Shown piece after piece: positions 13,601 to 28,600 of a stretch of DNA of 64,000 bases (position 1 is its first letter; every line of letters begins with the position of its first letter). This stretch comes from Sthenelais limicola (lineage: Eukaryota; Annelida; Polychaeta; Phyllodocida; Sigalionidae). Under the pieces are notes generated by a model. That model made no database searches. It saw nothing but the letters and a program-made list of their open reading frames with translations, and was not told the DNA's origin. Location: the NCBI GenBank assembly GCA_942159475.1, contig OW804096.1, forward strand, positions 40,733,744 through 40,797,743, given 5' to 3'. Made by a program: the position numbers and the translations under genes.

Positions 13601-16600
13601 TCTTTGGTGCAGCCTGATTTGTTTCAGACAGGTATTGTAGTACGTAGATGTTTGGTGCAAATTTGATCATATTCTGCTCGCCACATCCAGTGGGCAGTTT
13701 CAGTAGCGAGTCAAGCCCAGAAAGAGATGGTCCCATCACATCACCTTTAAAAGAAACGAGGAGAGAATAATCGAGAATATAGTATCGAATGATAAATCGA
13801 GAAACTTTGCTTCGCCTTGATTGAAGTGTAACCAAGGAATTCCTCTTAAATGGAAATATTCTTTCTGAGGAGACGAAACACCTCCGCTCCTTCCTCAAAC
13901 TGCTAAAAAATATTTTTTAAATTGGAAATATTCATTGTGATCGAAAGATCTAACTCACCAATCGCTGTAATGTAGCCACGAGCTGAATCTTCAATGACAT
14001 TTGCGGGGATATTTAGATCTATCATTTCTGAGTAGATCTTGTCATCTGAAATTTGAAACCAGGTCAGAATTACAAGGCATTGAATTGAATTAAGAAATAC
14101 TTTATTTGTCCGAAGTTTTACAAGTAGAATGACGCCAAAGTAGCTTGGCTTGGGCTATTACATAATACATGTATAAACACATGAGTGGAGAAGCGTTCCT
14201 AGAATAGTGAGGGGGGGGGGGCACTATCCAAATCCATATTACATATCAATATATGACACAAGGCACTGTACAATTATGGCTATCATATTCAGAATACACA
14301 TGTATTCCTACCTGGGCATATAAATGAACTCTTGCTGTATTCCTCTTCGCGACCTTCTGCCTAATAAATCGAAAAGAAAAATAGAATTTAATTAAATTTC
14401 TAAATTACGTTTTCAGGGGAGTTCAAAAAACTTATTTCTTCATTAACAGAGTAATATCCAAGCTACAATTCACATGCATGCATAACGTTTCAACAGTATC
14501 TCAAATCGAGACCAACTTTTTTTTTTGTGTGTGTGTGTGGGGGGGGGGGGTTATATAAAAGGGAAATACAAATAATAAAAAAAAAGAATTAAAAGAATTT
14601 CTAAATTTGATGCGTCAGGGCCTAGTCCACTAGGCCGATGCTCATGCGATTTTGCGCCACAGAGGACTCTTTTACACTAAATCCTGTGAGAATCGCATGA
14701 GAATCGATTTAGTGGACTAGGCCCTTATAAGGGAAAAGATAACCTACCTCTACAATCAGTGATCGAGTCACTGCGTCTCTGGCACCAATATCGGAACTCA
14801 TTTTGGCTCCATTACCACAAACTTTATCCGATTTAACCGACAAAGCCTGCAAATGATCAATGTAAATCAGCGATGGTTTCAAACGAGAGACAACATATAT
14901 TCGATCAGTAATTAATGATTGAATAAAATGTTAAATCTTGTAAAATTATCGTGAATTGCTCTCATTCATTTCAAACCCATCTCACAGTTGGGAATAATGT
15001 TTAAGAACTATGTAAAACACATCGAAACGATTTTATAAATATGATATTCGAATTATTATATGCTTTCCACCAATTATTTTTCGTTCATTATCAATTATTA
15101 TGAATAATTGAGTCAGTGATCCTTTACTCCTCCCCCCTCCCCCCCCCCCCCCCCCCGAGAACTATTAATTAATAGCGAATTTAGAATATACTCATCAACA
15201 GCGTAGTATATCAATAGGATCTGATCTGATATCAAATAAATCGACATCTAAATTTTAGCTATTGCCTTTCAGAGATTGGTATTGACAGTTGAACAGAAAA
15301 CCATGTGTATGTAAATATGTTCAATACAATCAAATCAAAATACTAACATGTTGTGAGGATGTACTTAATAATTACTTAATATTAGAAAAAGGTGACAAGA
15401 AACCTACTGTTACGGTGATGTTGATCTTGTCTATCTCCGTTGGTACAATGTGGAATGTATGAGAGGCTGCCTCACTACCACAGACACAGATACGGGATTT
15501 ACGCGAGTCACTTGCTATTCTGAATGTTGTGTCCTTCTTCAGCGTAAGCTCCACCTGGAAAGTGAAAATTGGAATATTTGTATTGAAGTTTTGGCAGCCA
15601 AATGAAAAAGAATGAGATTGCTTTTTTGGAATTTGTTTTATCTGGATCCAACCCTCTACAAGAAAAGCTAAGAAATGATAATGTTTAAGTACTATGTAAA
15701 ATATATCGAAATGAATGTAGATGGTTTGATCTTCTCTTTTTGATGATCTTATCTTAAACCTATATTACTCTAACATACTGGAAGTCACCTGGAAGTCACC
15801 TTTCAGATGTGTGTCTCCTTTTTGACCACTTTTTAGAATGTAAAATTGAATTTAATTAAGAATCATAACAAGTAAAATCATTTAGATTACATTAGCCTCA
15901 GCAATATTTGCATACTTTCTCAATTTGTGACGATAACAAGATGTTTACAATTATTTCATTCTGTCGTCCGCTGCTAGACCAAAGCGATGAAAGTAATTCA
16001 CCGATGCAATAGATACAAAACAGAAACCCGATACACATTAAATGAAAGTAATCAACACTACTTTTTTTTAACCGCTCAAAGATTAGTGGTGCCTACATCT
16101 AACTCATTGAGTTTAGGACCATTTTTAATGGGACGATAGAAAGCTAATTAGTGTAGAAAATAACTTGTATGAAATATGAAGACCAACATTCAGCCGATGA
16201 ACTATTGGCACAAACACAATATTTATTAATATCTCCAGCGTGTATAAATTGCACCTACCACCAAACAATCTGACAGATAGTTGAACACTGTTAAAATAAC
16301 TGGAACTTTCTCTCCTCGTATAACGGAATAAGGCAGGGTGAATGAAGCAAAGAATGGCTGGAATCCCTTGAGATGGGTAGGAGCTGAGATGCCCAAACCA
16401 GTCTCAGTGTTTGTACACATTGCCGACCCAATCCATTCAGTGATAGAATGAGGCAACTTTTCAGACAACGTGCGTTGACCGCTCGCACTGCAAACAAACA
16501 AATATCGAATTCTAGTGCATATTTTGTCTATGTGTGAAAATGAACAAGAATTGAAAAATGTTAAGACCTTGCACTAGACACCTGAAAAACGTGTTTCCCC

Positions 16601-19600
16601 CCTTGTCTCACGGTGGTAAAAAATCAAATCAATCAATTGGTATTTAATTCAATCATTCTAAGAAAATCAAATTTCAAACACCGTACCAGAATGTAATGAC
16701 ATCATTTATGACTGACCAAAAGGCGTGGTTCATATACTTTGCCATTTTTGTACCACATATTTTGTGCCCCACATACATACAATGCAAATATTTAGAAATG
16801 TCTGCGGTTATTTTTACAATCATTCTCAGAACTGCGACCACTGAATGTCATATATCACCATCCTCCGACGAACTTGATTGACAACAATGATCATCCATGA
16901 TAACAAAAACATCAGATCTATTGTTAACCACAAGTGCGGTTTTGAATCACTTCACATGTCACCGTCTTGTCAGAATATTCTCACGGCCCCGAGAAGAAAT
17001 TCCAAAGTAAAGTGAGCGTGAGAATCCCAAACATCCGCATTAATAATAGCAAAATTGTGATCTCATTTGTGAATAAACTACTCAGTGAAAAAAAACCCAC
17101 TCAGATATTTGATTTTTAGAACAATGTTGATATCCCTAATATTACCTAAATTAAGGGCAATGATACATTATATTAAAACACCATCGATAATATCCAAATA
17201 TTCTTTAAACATTTCAAGCAAATATTATAAATATATAAGATATTTTATATTAAAATATATTTAATTGATGTCAAACTTACCCCAAATCCACCACTTTCCA
17301 TATCCAGGTCTCGGGAAAGTAGTTCCTCATGTCGACCACCTTTTTACTAGGTTTTGCTTCAGGGGGACTACTGTCAAGGACAGAGGTGGACTTCGTAATT
17401 TGACCTGAGCTACCGGCGGGGCCTAAAATATTAAAATACCAAGATCCCTACTGTTTATCTATAGTCCCAATTGTATCAGCGGTACACGCAAGAACGATGG
17501 AAGTGCCTCATTTCTTGTTTAAAAGATATCATGATCGAGTTAGTTAAGAGTAAACATCTATCATGTATCTGATACGCATTATTCTCATTGGAAATTCAGT
17601 TGGAAAATTACACCGATAATTGAACTTAAAGTGGAGATTTAAGAGCCTAGTCCACTAAGCCGATTCCCATGCGATTTTGCGCCGCAGAACTCTTTTTTAC
17701 TAAATTCTGTGAGAATCGCATGAGAATCGGCTAAATGGACTAGGCCCTTTACTCCCAAATTAACGAGATAACAATAATGGAACAATAATTGATAATCAAG
17801 TATAAAGATGTTGCATCGAGGCAAAGCAAACTTGTGATGATAAGTCTTGAGTTATCCTTTGATTTATACGTAACATTACGTAATACTTGTATAGTAACAG
17901 ACGAGTAATAGACACACATTATATAACAATACAAAGTGATTAACTATGCAGAAAATATTAATGACGGTTACAAGAGCTTGACATAATTATCATCAGCATT
18001 TCCACAAACAGAAGCAAAGCCTATATATATATATACTAGGATGTATTTTGTATGGAAAAGGAAAATTAACATTAAAAAGATAATTCACCTTGTTTCGCAC
18101 CTGGGGCTGGTAAAGCTACTTGCTGAATCGGGTGGAATACCTTAAGAACGTAAAGTTCCCTTTCGCACGGCCGAGAATCTAAAACCATGTCCGAAACAGC
18201 CAAAGCGCCATATTGCTGATTTCAAAATGAAAAAAAAATCCCATCAAGTTCATGCATCATGCAACAATAATTTGCTGGAAAAAATCTTAAGTAAAGCAAG
18301 GATGCGGATAAACTGACAAAGTACAAGAGCTTCGTTTCCCTACGGTGCGTTGGTTCTCTATACTAAAAGCATCACATTTGGTGATACAAACATATAGCTG
18401 AGCATATACATAAACAAACAAACGAACAATATATATATATAGTCAACATATCATAGCTAGCATGAACAAATAGCAGCAACTTATCACGTATTTTAATCAG
18501 TACCAAATCCATGAAAAAAGTAATATCTGTCCATGATTGGCATGATTAGCAGGGCAGTCTTGAGGAAATTGCCTGATGTACCGTATATATACGTATGATT
18601 ATTATTTTCTTCAGACAATTCCTCAAAAACCGAGGAGGCGGTTTTGCATAGTGGCGAGCTATTAGTTTGTCATTTGACCATGCTGATGGTGCTAAGGCTT
18701 ACTAGTACCAACCGGGAAGACCCCTAGGTATTGCGGTATCCTTATATTTTCGAGGTGCGCCGTCGTAGAAAAACATGTAAGCCACAGCTGGTCTAGAACT
18801 GCAAGGGCGAGTGACCACATCAAGGTCCGAGAGAGTGACCATTCCGGCGACCTGGACACAGGGTTTATACCATTGTACACTTTAGGATTTTCATCTGGTT
18901 TTGTTTGTAGGGATCTCCCTAATAAACCCAGCTTCTACTTTAAATCCATAGGAAAATATTTTAGACGTGAACTTGGGAAATTTTCAGAATAGAGATTCTC
19001 CCCCTCCCCCTCCCCTAGGTACCCCACGCTCCAAGAATATCAATTACAATAGAAAGATAATGCAACAGAAACCGATATAAAGAAATTCAATACTACAATG
19101 AATAGAATATCAAATTATATTATTTTTGCGACATTTGTTATAAATGGTAGAATTTGGGGTGGGGGTGGGGGCAATTTTTGAATTTTTGAATTTTCAAATA
19201 ATACTGATTTCAGTACTGAACACTTGCATCCCTGGTTTTTAAAACAAACACATCGTATATAAAACTAAATCGTTCATAGATCTGTTATCTTTTTGGGGAA
19301 CAATGGGTAAACTTTTTTAAGCTAAGACCATGATTAATTGATGTAGAACACGTATCTATAGATATATACCTTAAAGGCGTGGGATGAATCGAAGTATTTG
19401 GAATATGGGTAACCGTATGCCTGCCTCTTGGCTCTGAATGCTCCATTCCTACGGGCACCGGGGGGCCCGGAGATCCCTGGTAGGCGGGGCGGACCAAAGC
19501 CAGTACCATCTGGAACATGTAAAATAGTTTTATGATCACAAATTGCTTCTAAATGGAATAGTCCACTAAGCCGATTTTCATGTGTTTTTGCGCCGCAGAG

Positions 19601-22600
19601 GACTCTTTTGCACTAAATTCTGTGAGAATCGCATGAGAATCGGCTTAGTGGACTTGGCCCTTAATTCTATTTAATTTTGGAAAAAGCTACTACTACCCAT
19701 ATATGCTCAACGGTTGGGTGGGATATAGAGACCTCTCCGATAGTAGTGTAATATTGCCATTAGGTAAGCACGATCAAAATTAAGGTAATAGTCAAAACTT
19801 ATGGTGTTCCTTACCTTTTGACATTTGATTGTGGCAATGGTCACTGCGGAAATGCGGAGGGGAATCTTCAGAGAGATCCAACCCCTTCATCGAGTCAAAT
19901 ACCTAAGTTATACAAGATCAATTGTATTGCATTGTAAAACGGTGGGGGTTGCATTGTAAAACGTTTATTGTGTGCTTATGAAGGATACGTTATTGCAAAT
20001 GCTTAGTTTTTCGTCTGTAGCCCGATTATATGACGTTGAAAAGAACAAAGGATTGAAAGATGTAACAAGAAGAAAGACTACATAATTGGTAATAAGATCA
20101 TGGAAGCAGAACCCATTAATATCCATATGTCAAATTAGTACACCATGAACAATTTGCTTGAAGTGTTCAAAATTATTCCGGACAAGACGAGGATATGAAC
20201 GCCTACCCAAACTTGACAGTTGAAGGATAAATGTGTTTCTGTCAATTTTAATATTTGGTTGCAGTCTAGGCCCAAATATGAAAGACTCCCTTCAAACGGA
20301 GGGAAAGCCTCTCGCCTTAAACTGCAAAGTGCCATTATAATTCCATTAAGATCGCAAAATGGCATTATAATCCCATTAGAACGCCTCGTCCTAGGCCAGG
20401 AGACCGATTAGCGAAGTAGGCGATCAATTACTGACATACCATTCTTATCTGATCTGAGGGTTTGGGCCAGGACTGAATGATTTTTTTCGTGCATTTCAAA
20501 ACCCGATCTGACCATTTTCAATTTACTTGCCAAAATTCAAGGCTTTTTATGGCCTTTTTTTTTTAATCATTTTTATTCAGGTTAACGAGGAGTTACATCA
20601 GTGTAAGGTTGTTGTTATGTAAATCATGGCTCCCCAATTCACCCTAAGGTGGTATACCACTGGGCCCTGAGCCGGAGAGAAAAAAGAAACTAGGATTTCT
20701 AAGTTATACATTATACAATTCAAAATTGTTTTTGGTCGCTTAACTTGGACAAACTAAGTGAAAAGTTCCTCACATTATACGTATACAAACAAACAAACAG
20801 ACAAACAAACAAACAGACAGTGGGGCCTACTACAGTAGTACTACAGTGGGGCCTTCAAGTCCTTACGGAGACATTGTAATATAGTTTAGAAGATGATTCT
20901 AATGGTCACATAGAAGACGACAGATTGGTTTGCTACCTTGTTTATATCCAGCTGGTTGTTTCCTCCCAAGAGATGAACACTTTTATCTACCACATTGAGG
21001 GCGCACACCGACCCAGCATCGGCACTGATACCCAGTGACACTGTTTCACCAGGGTAGAGACTTTCAGCACCGAAATCCATCGATACCTATATTATAACAA
21101 AAATATCTTATTATTGGTTAAGCGTTATTTAAAGTTGTTGTTTCTTTTAAATAGAATTTCATTGTTGTCCCAGAATAATAAAGTCTGATTTTATTTAACC
21201 AGTAAAAAATGCTGAATTGCATTTTTTTTTCAAAATCAGATTCGGCTATCGATACCTATATATTATATAGAAAATATCTAATTATTGGTTAAGCGTTATC
21301 AAAAGTTCGTTTTTTTGATAGAATTTTTTCATTGTTGCCCCAGAATGAAAAGATCCGATTTGATCTAACCATTAAAAAATTAAGCTGAATATTTTCAAAA
21401 TTTCAAAATCGAATTTCAGCGATTTGGGGATAATAATAAAAAAATGTTTACAGATTGCACAAAAGAAATACGGAATATTATTTACCCTATTGCTGAAACA
21501 TTTAGACACTTTTATCTCAATGCTATCTGCCACAACTTCGCCATTGTCATGAAGATAATAAACAAGAAGTTTGGCGTTGGGTGACATCTCGGGTTTTATG
21601 TCGATGTCAAACTGGAAGCTGGCGGTGTAGTCGAGGATGGGCGTTTCTGGCACATTATCATCATCTTCTGGGGGGTATGGTAACATGGCTACAACACACG
21701 AAAGTGTTATACATCAGCACATAATTGGAATTTCACTTTCACTTTCATTTTTTAAATGAACATTAATGGCAATGCCAGCCACCGCTGGTCAATCTTATTC
21801 AATTAATTAGGCTAGCTAGAATTGAAAATACAACACAAATGGGGGAAAATGACCTAAGTATATCTAGAAGAATTTCCCCCTGCATATACCATATCCTTCG
21901 ATGTGACTGTATACTCTGACATACTAGGTCGATTCCACAAAATCTGTGACATTGGATTTTTCACACCTTACACTTGTGTATGTCAATTTACACTATTCTG
22001 ACCAAAATATTTGCATCAGGCCCACTGACAGCTTCTATGCGAACCCCACTTATGTATATATCAGAGGAATTTTTTTTATTTTATGGGGCAAAAATCCCTA
22101 TTTTTAGGTCATTTTTGTAGCAAAAATAAACATTTCTTAAATTTGAGTCAAGATTTAGAATAGTTATTAACTTTCAGGAATTACTTTTTTAAAATAATTA
22201 TTATTATCACACTTTGGGATTCATTATTTTACCAAAATAAGTTATCAATGATATATTTTCTGCTTGCCATTCTTAAATAACTGATGGGGTAGGTAGCCTG
22301 TCCCCGTGGGTGGGTACATAGATTTATCATTATTCTAGCTGTAAAAAAGGGCTTCAGTTCACATTTAAGTAACCTCACACATAGCAACTTACTCAGAGCA
22401 AAAAATGATTACATTAAAATACTGTTATGGTTTGGCTTATAAATCCCAGAGCCTTAAACATGAGATGGGGTAATTTGAACTGTCCCCGTGGGTGGGTACA
22501 GTTTTCCTGTATTGAATTTGAAATAATATAGATTTCATGATTTATATTTTCTTTTAAGTAAGTCCATACCACAGCAATGTGCCATGGATAAAAATAAATT

Positions 22601-25600
22601 TCCAACATACATTTTACCCTAACTAAAGGGCAGAGAATAATGTCATGTCCCTGTGGGTGGGTACAGTCCCCGTGGGTGGGTACATATATGAATATTAGTG
22701 TAGTGGGAAATGAAACTCTTATATCTATTTGTTTTCCATGCATGTTTGTATGAGGATACATACTTGTACTACTATTGCATGAAAATGTATAATTTATTAA
22801 GTCAAGAGCAGAGAATAATATCATGTCCCCTTGAGTGGGAGCAGTCCCCGTGGGTGGGTACAGTCCCCGTGGGTGGGTACAGTCCCCGTGGGTGGGTACA
22901 TATGTAAATGATCATTAGCATAATGGGAAATGAAACTATTATGTTTATTTATTTTCGTTCATGTTTGTATAAGGATGTATAATTGTACTATTAATGTTTG
23001 AACTTGTTTTTTTATTCTTTAAAGCCCTTGGTGTAAGCAAATCCTATGTACCCACCCACGGGGACACCTGTATTAGGTGCCCCTTGATTTCAAAAGGGCA
23101 CAGCATAAAGAGTTATGAAGATTAGTGTTCCCAAATCATGCCATATATCACTGAATACGCAGAGAACATGTAAGCAAAAGATACCTGATATTTGACGAAT
23201 TCTAAATTTTGTGATTTTTTTGGGCTATGTTACAGATTTTATGGAATCGACCACAGTTATCTTCCTCCCTCGCTATGGGAGACAGTAGTTATCAGATAAA
23301 AGTAAAATATGAACCATACTCACGCATTGAACTACGTTTTCTTCGGATGGAGGATTCAGTTCTGTTAAAATGCGATAATCTACTTCCAGAAAGTAGAATG
23401 TTGCCCCGGGACATTAACTGAAAGTGAAACAAGAAAATAAATGTATTTATTGACATTCAAATGACTCTAATTTATATGACTCGTTGGCTAGATGAAGCAT
23501 AGATTACAGCAGAATTCCGTCACTGGCATTGTGGTAAATCTGAATTAGATGGATATAGTGTTTACTTTTCGATGACCAACAAGAATACTTTATTAATATT
23601 ATAGTTAAAATTACAAATAATTCGGTAGGGAAGGCACCATGATGACAGTAAGAAATTTCTCAACATAATTTATTTGTGATTCTTTTTAGTATAGGTTTGC
23701 ACGGGCAACAAGTTTTAACTCATTATTTCCTCGGGGATGTAAAAATATAATTCTTCTATTTTCGGAGAACCTATTTTGATAAGTTTTTTGGGGTCCAATG
23801 AGACCGTGCTCTTGAAAATGAGTGCTATATTGGGTTCCTGACAAAACTAAATACACTGCACAATCAGCTTGCAGTTCAGCATTGTTTCATGCAGTAGGAG
23901 TCGGAAGATGCTCTAAACCAAATGTACTGTACATTGTATATCTCTAAATTGCGTTTATAGATGAAACTAACATATTGCAGATATGTATCCAAAGACTAAT
24001 TCATCTCTAAATTGTCTCAGATATGCTCACCTGGTAATAGAATGTATGGGTGCTCTCGTCTGTGGTTGTGTATGATACATTCACCGTGATGGCACTATTG
24101 CACGTTACCACTTGTTCTATTGGATCCATCTGCACAAAACTTCCAGAGGCAGAGAACCATTGCTTGACGCTATGGTGGCTGGATGGCAGGTAAAGTCTCT
24201 GGCGAGATTTCACCGGCGACACATCATATAGGGGCGCGCGAGCCTTGAAATACAAAATTGGATTTTTTTTTGATTTTTTTTAAAATAAAATATTAATTAA
24301 AATAAAATAAGAATTAAATATTCCGAGGTGAAAAGAAACAGAAAGTCAAGAGAAAATCTAATATTTTATGGGAGTCCATGGAACCATTTAAGATACTTGT
24401 GGCAATTCCCATCACAGAAATAGACTAATGATCCAAAAAGTGGAATGAACTAAACTGGTCTGGTCCAGCACGTCACTCTAATGAGGTGTATCAAAGCAAA
24501 TATTGTTTTCTTTTTTTGCGTATCAACATATTGATATATTGTTTTTGAAATACGGATTTCGATGTGCTTCAACGTGAAAATATTTCAGTCGTATGATTAC
24601 ATAGTAATCTTCTTGTAAAGTAGATAAGGCACTTGACGCAACGTAGTGTTAAAAATTGTATAACTTACATTGATAGAGATGGACACAATATCTTTCTCCA
24701 TTGGGGGCAATGTGTATATGAATTCACCATTGGCGTCAGTGACGTATCTCATCTCAAGGTTCTTTTTCAAGCGGTAGTTCTGCATGGACAAATGTATGAG
24801 TTCTCCTGGCGCAGGCATGCCATCGGGCTTAGTCACTTTGACCTTAAATGTGAAGGGGAGTAATTGTATGTAAATATTTACATTAAATAAGATATGAAAC
24901 TCGGGAGTAAATGAAATAAAGAAAGAAAATAATGTACAACAAGTCGATGGATTGGACGATGATTATCTAGAGGAAATGGTGGGATATCTGTTTTATAGTT
25001 TAAATGTTCCTGTATGCTAGACTATAGAGAAATTATGTCATATTATATGTGATGTGTCACAGGAAAATGAGTCACAAGTCGCAAAAAATGGATTTTGAGA
25101 TAGTACCATCATATTTTAAAAAGATGAGATCAAGCCGTAAACATAAGGACATTTAATAATTAAGAATTTCTATAATTTAAGTCTGATATTTTTATTTTAG
25201 AAAAAAAAGTTTGCAGTATTTTTGGCTGGACAATCACCAGGTAAATATATACTCTATAGGATGACCTTAGAAATGCATAGATATATTTAGTACACTGTCT
25301 TGATATTTGGTACATGTATTCATGCTACTAGGAACGCTGAGCACCCCAAAATTGAGAATATTCCAACAAAAATATCCTATAAATAAATCCCATTGAAACA
25401 TATCCATTTTGCGACTATATCACATATTGGGTCTTATATAGTCATCAGGATCGGCTGAAAATAACATCGCATGATATAATGCTTTTTCTGACTTAAAATA
25501 TCGTTGATCTATCGTTCCTATATTGTAATTGATTCGTGAAAACTGACTTCACACACATTTTTTTACTCCAAATGTAATTGTTAAAATTCAGGGTGTGGAG

Positions 25601-28600
25601 GTAGACCGGGTATAACCCGAGCCACATTAAGTATGGCCAATGCCAGTTTATTCAACCTGAATAAAATTCGTCCAAAAAAAAATCTAATCATATGTAAAAT
25701 CGTAAGATCATAAATGTGTTGATATGAATTGAAATGAAGCAATGGATTATAGAATAGATGATAATTAGAAAGAGTAAAGTGGATAGAATAAAATGATTAA
25801 CGAACGTAATGTACTGGCCAATGCTAAATGTGCGGAAAATAAAAAATAAATGAAATGTGTTACTGGGCTATATTTATACTATATAATGTTTACATGAAGA
25901 CATGAAGACGAACGTTGGTAATGGTACCAAATCCATCAACAAAGTCCATTTACCATTTTGAAACATTGCGTTTAAATATGCGTGTACTTATTACGAGATA
26001 ATTAAAATACGGAGATGTTTACCTTGCCATAGAACGGTAGTCCTGGTTTGAAATACTCTGGAGAGCCTGACTTAAGATCAATTTGTAGAGGGTCGCGTTT
26101 GATCGAGGTTATTGTAGAGTTGCCAATCATTGAAATACCTGGGAAGAAATTTAATGAAGTTTGAAGTTAGCATCAGTATTATCAGTTGAGTATGTTAGAG
26201 TGCTAACATGTCTATGCATAGTATTCACTGACGTCACGGCGCTCGCCATGTTCAGTGTCACCCCTTGTAAACGTTAGCTGGACATATATGTGCTCGAATC
26301 GAAAATACCGTTTTCCGGTCGTTTTCACCTCAAAAGTTTTAGCGAATGTTATATAAAGTACTCTGATAGGTTAGATAGTAATTTGTTTAGTGTGTGATGG
26401 GGAAATAAGTATAATAGCCATCTTTTAACCCTCGAAACGGGACAAGCCTGCATGTCGATCTGGTGCCTCCCGCTCTGTGCGCAGACACACAATATGGCTG
26501 CCGGTGGGGATAGCCACTGATTGGGGTGAATACTATGTGAATGTGAATACTATGTATACAAAGAAGAATTTGTTTTCGGGACAAATCGGAACATTTGTGG
26601 TGAAAGACGAGGCGATGTGTGACACCAACCCTCGTACGATCGCAAATGAGCCTAAGAAGTATCTATTCCTTAATCTTTCTCTCCTGTTTTCTCATTAGTC
26701 AGAGGACAGTGATCCCTTGGTTACATGTAATCTAACATGCGTTGTCAGGTAAAACTGTTTAGTTTATACAACATTAGTAGGGGGGATACATATAAATATA
26801 TATAACTCTAACCCAAACCAAAGAATTAGAATCACAAATCGAACATTACTGATACAAGATATGGAAAACATTACTATTACCTGTAGCTTGTTCTTCAACA
26901 GTAGCAGAAACATGAACTTTCGCATCCCAAAGAGACCATCTCACTGAGTCCATCATAAGCTCGGCTGTATTTATTTTAACACTTTGACAACCGTTTATCT
27001 AGAATATAGATTTGTAGTATAAACATAAAACGGAATAAATTATTGATTAACATTATAATACACAATACTATTTATAAGAGAAATTCAATTGTATTTCACC
27101 TATAAGTATATCCGAGGCATATCATAGGCAATGACAAAGTATACTTACAGAAAGTTTCTGAATACTATCAGGTCTTTTGCGTTGTCCATAATAGGGTTGC
27201 TTTATCACAGCGAATACATTCAAATCCCCTTTAACCGGTTTCCCGTAGGTGTATCTGTAACATTGGTCATACAGTATCATATTCTATGCAGAGTTTTATC
27301 GAAGGGGCAATGATAAATTCTTTATCAATATTTCAAAATAAGAATTAGGATGAATGTGTACTGCATGAGCGCGTTAAGAGTAAAGTGAAACCAACCTGGC
27401 ACACACTTCGGCGTGTAAAACCGTCTCGTTTACAAGTACATATGATGGCATCTTAACGGTAACTTCAAACTTCGGAAGGACTAATTTGATAAAAAGGACA
27501 AGATGTTATCATAATTGGCCACAATAGTCTCAATAAAGAAACAAATAACCACAACAGTTAGTATTGCCCTTTCCATTTTAGCCAATCAAATTATGGCGAG
27601 TAGTCGTCAGTTTCATTGTGAGAAATAAGAAATTAATCGACTACTACTACTCCACTAAAATGTATTGGGAATATATTATTATTCGTGAAAGTTATGCGAC
27701 TGGAAATCGATTAGCAATACTCGAATAAAGGTTTTAGATGATTCGGACATGATAGCCCGTTCAACTCACCATATTCTTCAACTTTAAATGCCTGTTCTTG
27801 TTCAGAATCCAGAATTTTTACTCTTATTTTCCATGTTCCCATGACCGGCTCCTCAGACAATGGTAAGTCGAGGGAGAGTAATCCATTCCTTGACTCCTGA
27901 GCATCCCATTGCATGATGCGCGACCCACTTGGGTCAAGCACAATCACTTGTTTTACCTGTGTATAATGGTTATTTCACAGTTATATAATATATTGTATAA
28001 AAGTGAAAGAATTTGACACTGAATGTATAAATAGAATCCCCATCTTCAAAACTAAAATAGTGATACATTAATTATTTAACCTCGAAGACAGTAGACACGG
28101 TTCATTAGAAGATCCTGATGTCAAAAGGCAAATTATCAAAAAGTATTTGCGCATCAATACATCCCCAGCATGTGTGCGGATTCTATATTGTCAAAACTCC
28201 AAATAAGTGTCTTTCCGTTCGTCGTATGGCATAAGGAAGTCAATCAATCGCCAAAACAAATACGAACGGATTGATGTAGAATATTCACAAAGAGCTAGAG
28301 AGAGGGATGAGAGAGGAGAGAGAAGAGAATAAGAGGGGAGGAGAGATATCGAGAGAAAAGACGGAGAGAGAGGAAGCAGAGAGAGGGGGGGGAGACAGAA
28401 TGTTTTGAACTGAATATTACAGGTAATCATTGTTTATAATAATTCCTAACGGGTGAACATTATTTTTCATTTCGGTCTACGCGCAAAATCTGGAATATAT
28501 ATAAGTGGGCAAGTCACCTGAATATCCCTGGGTTTCAAATCCGAATCTAGAACTAAGACGCGGAAGTTCACTGAAAAGAGAGGAAAGTAAAAACATGTAT

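Noticed and set aside
17281..19902. Anaphylatoxin domain in the bait region
   Set aside because: Only two cysteines over about 165 residues; the domain needs six.
22414..22907. Open frames in the G-rich array
   Set aside because: Products of the GTGGGTGGGTAC repeat; they lie in an intron.
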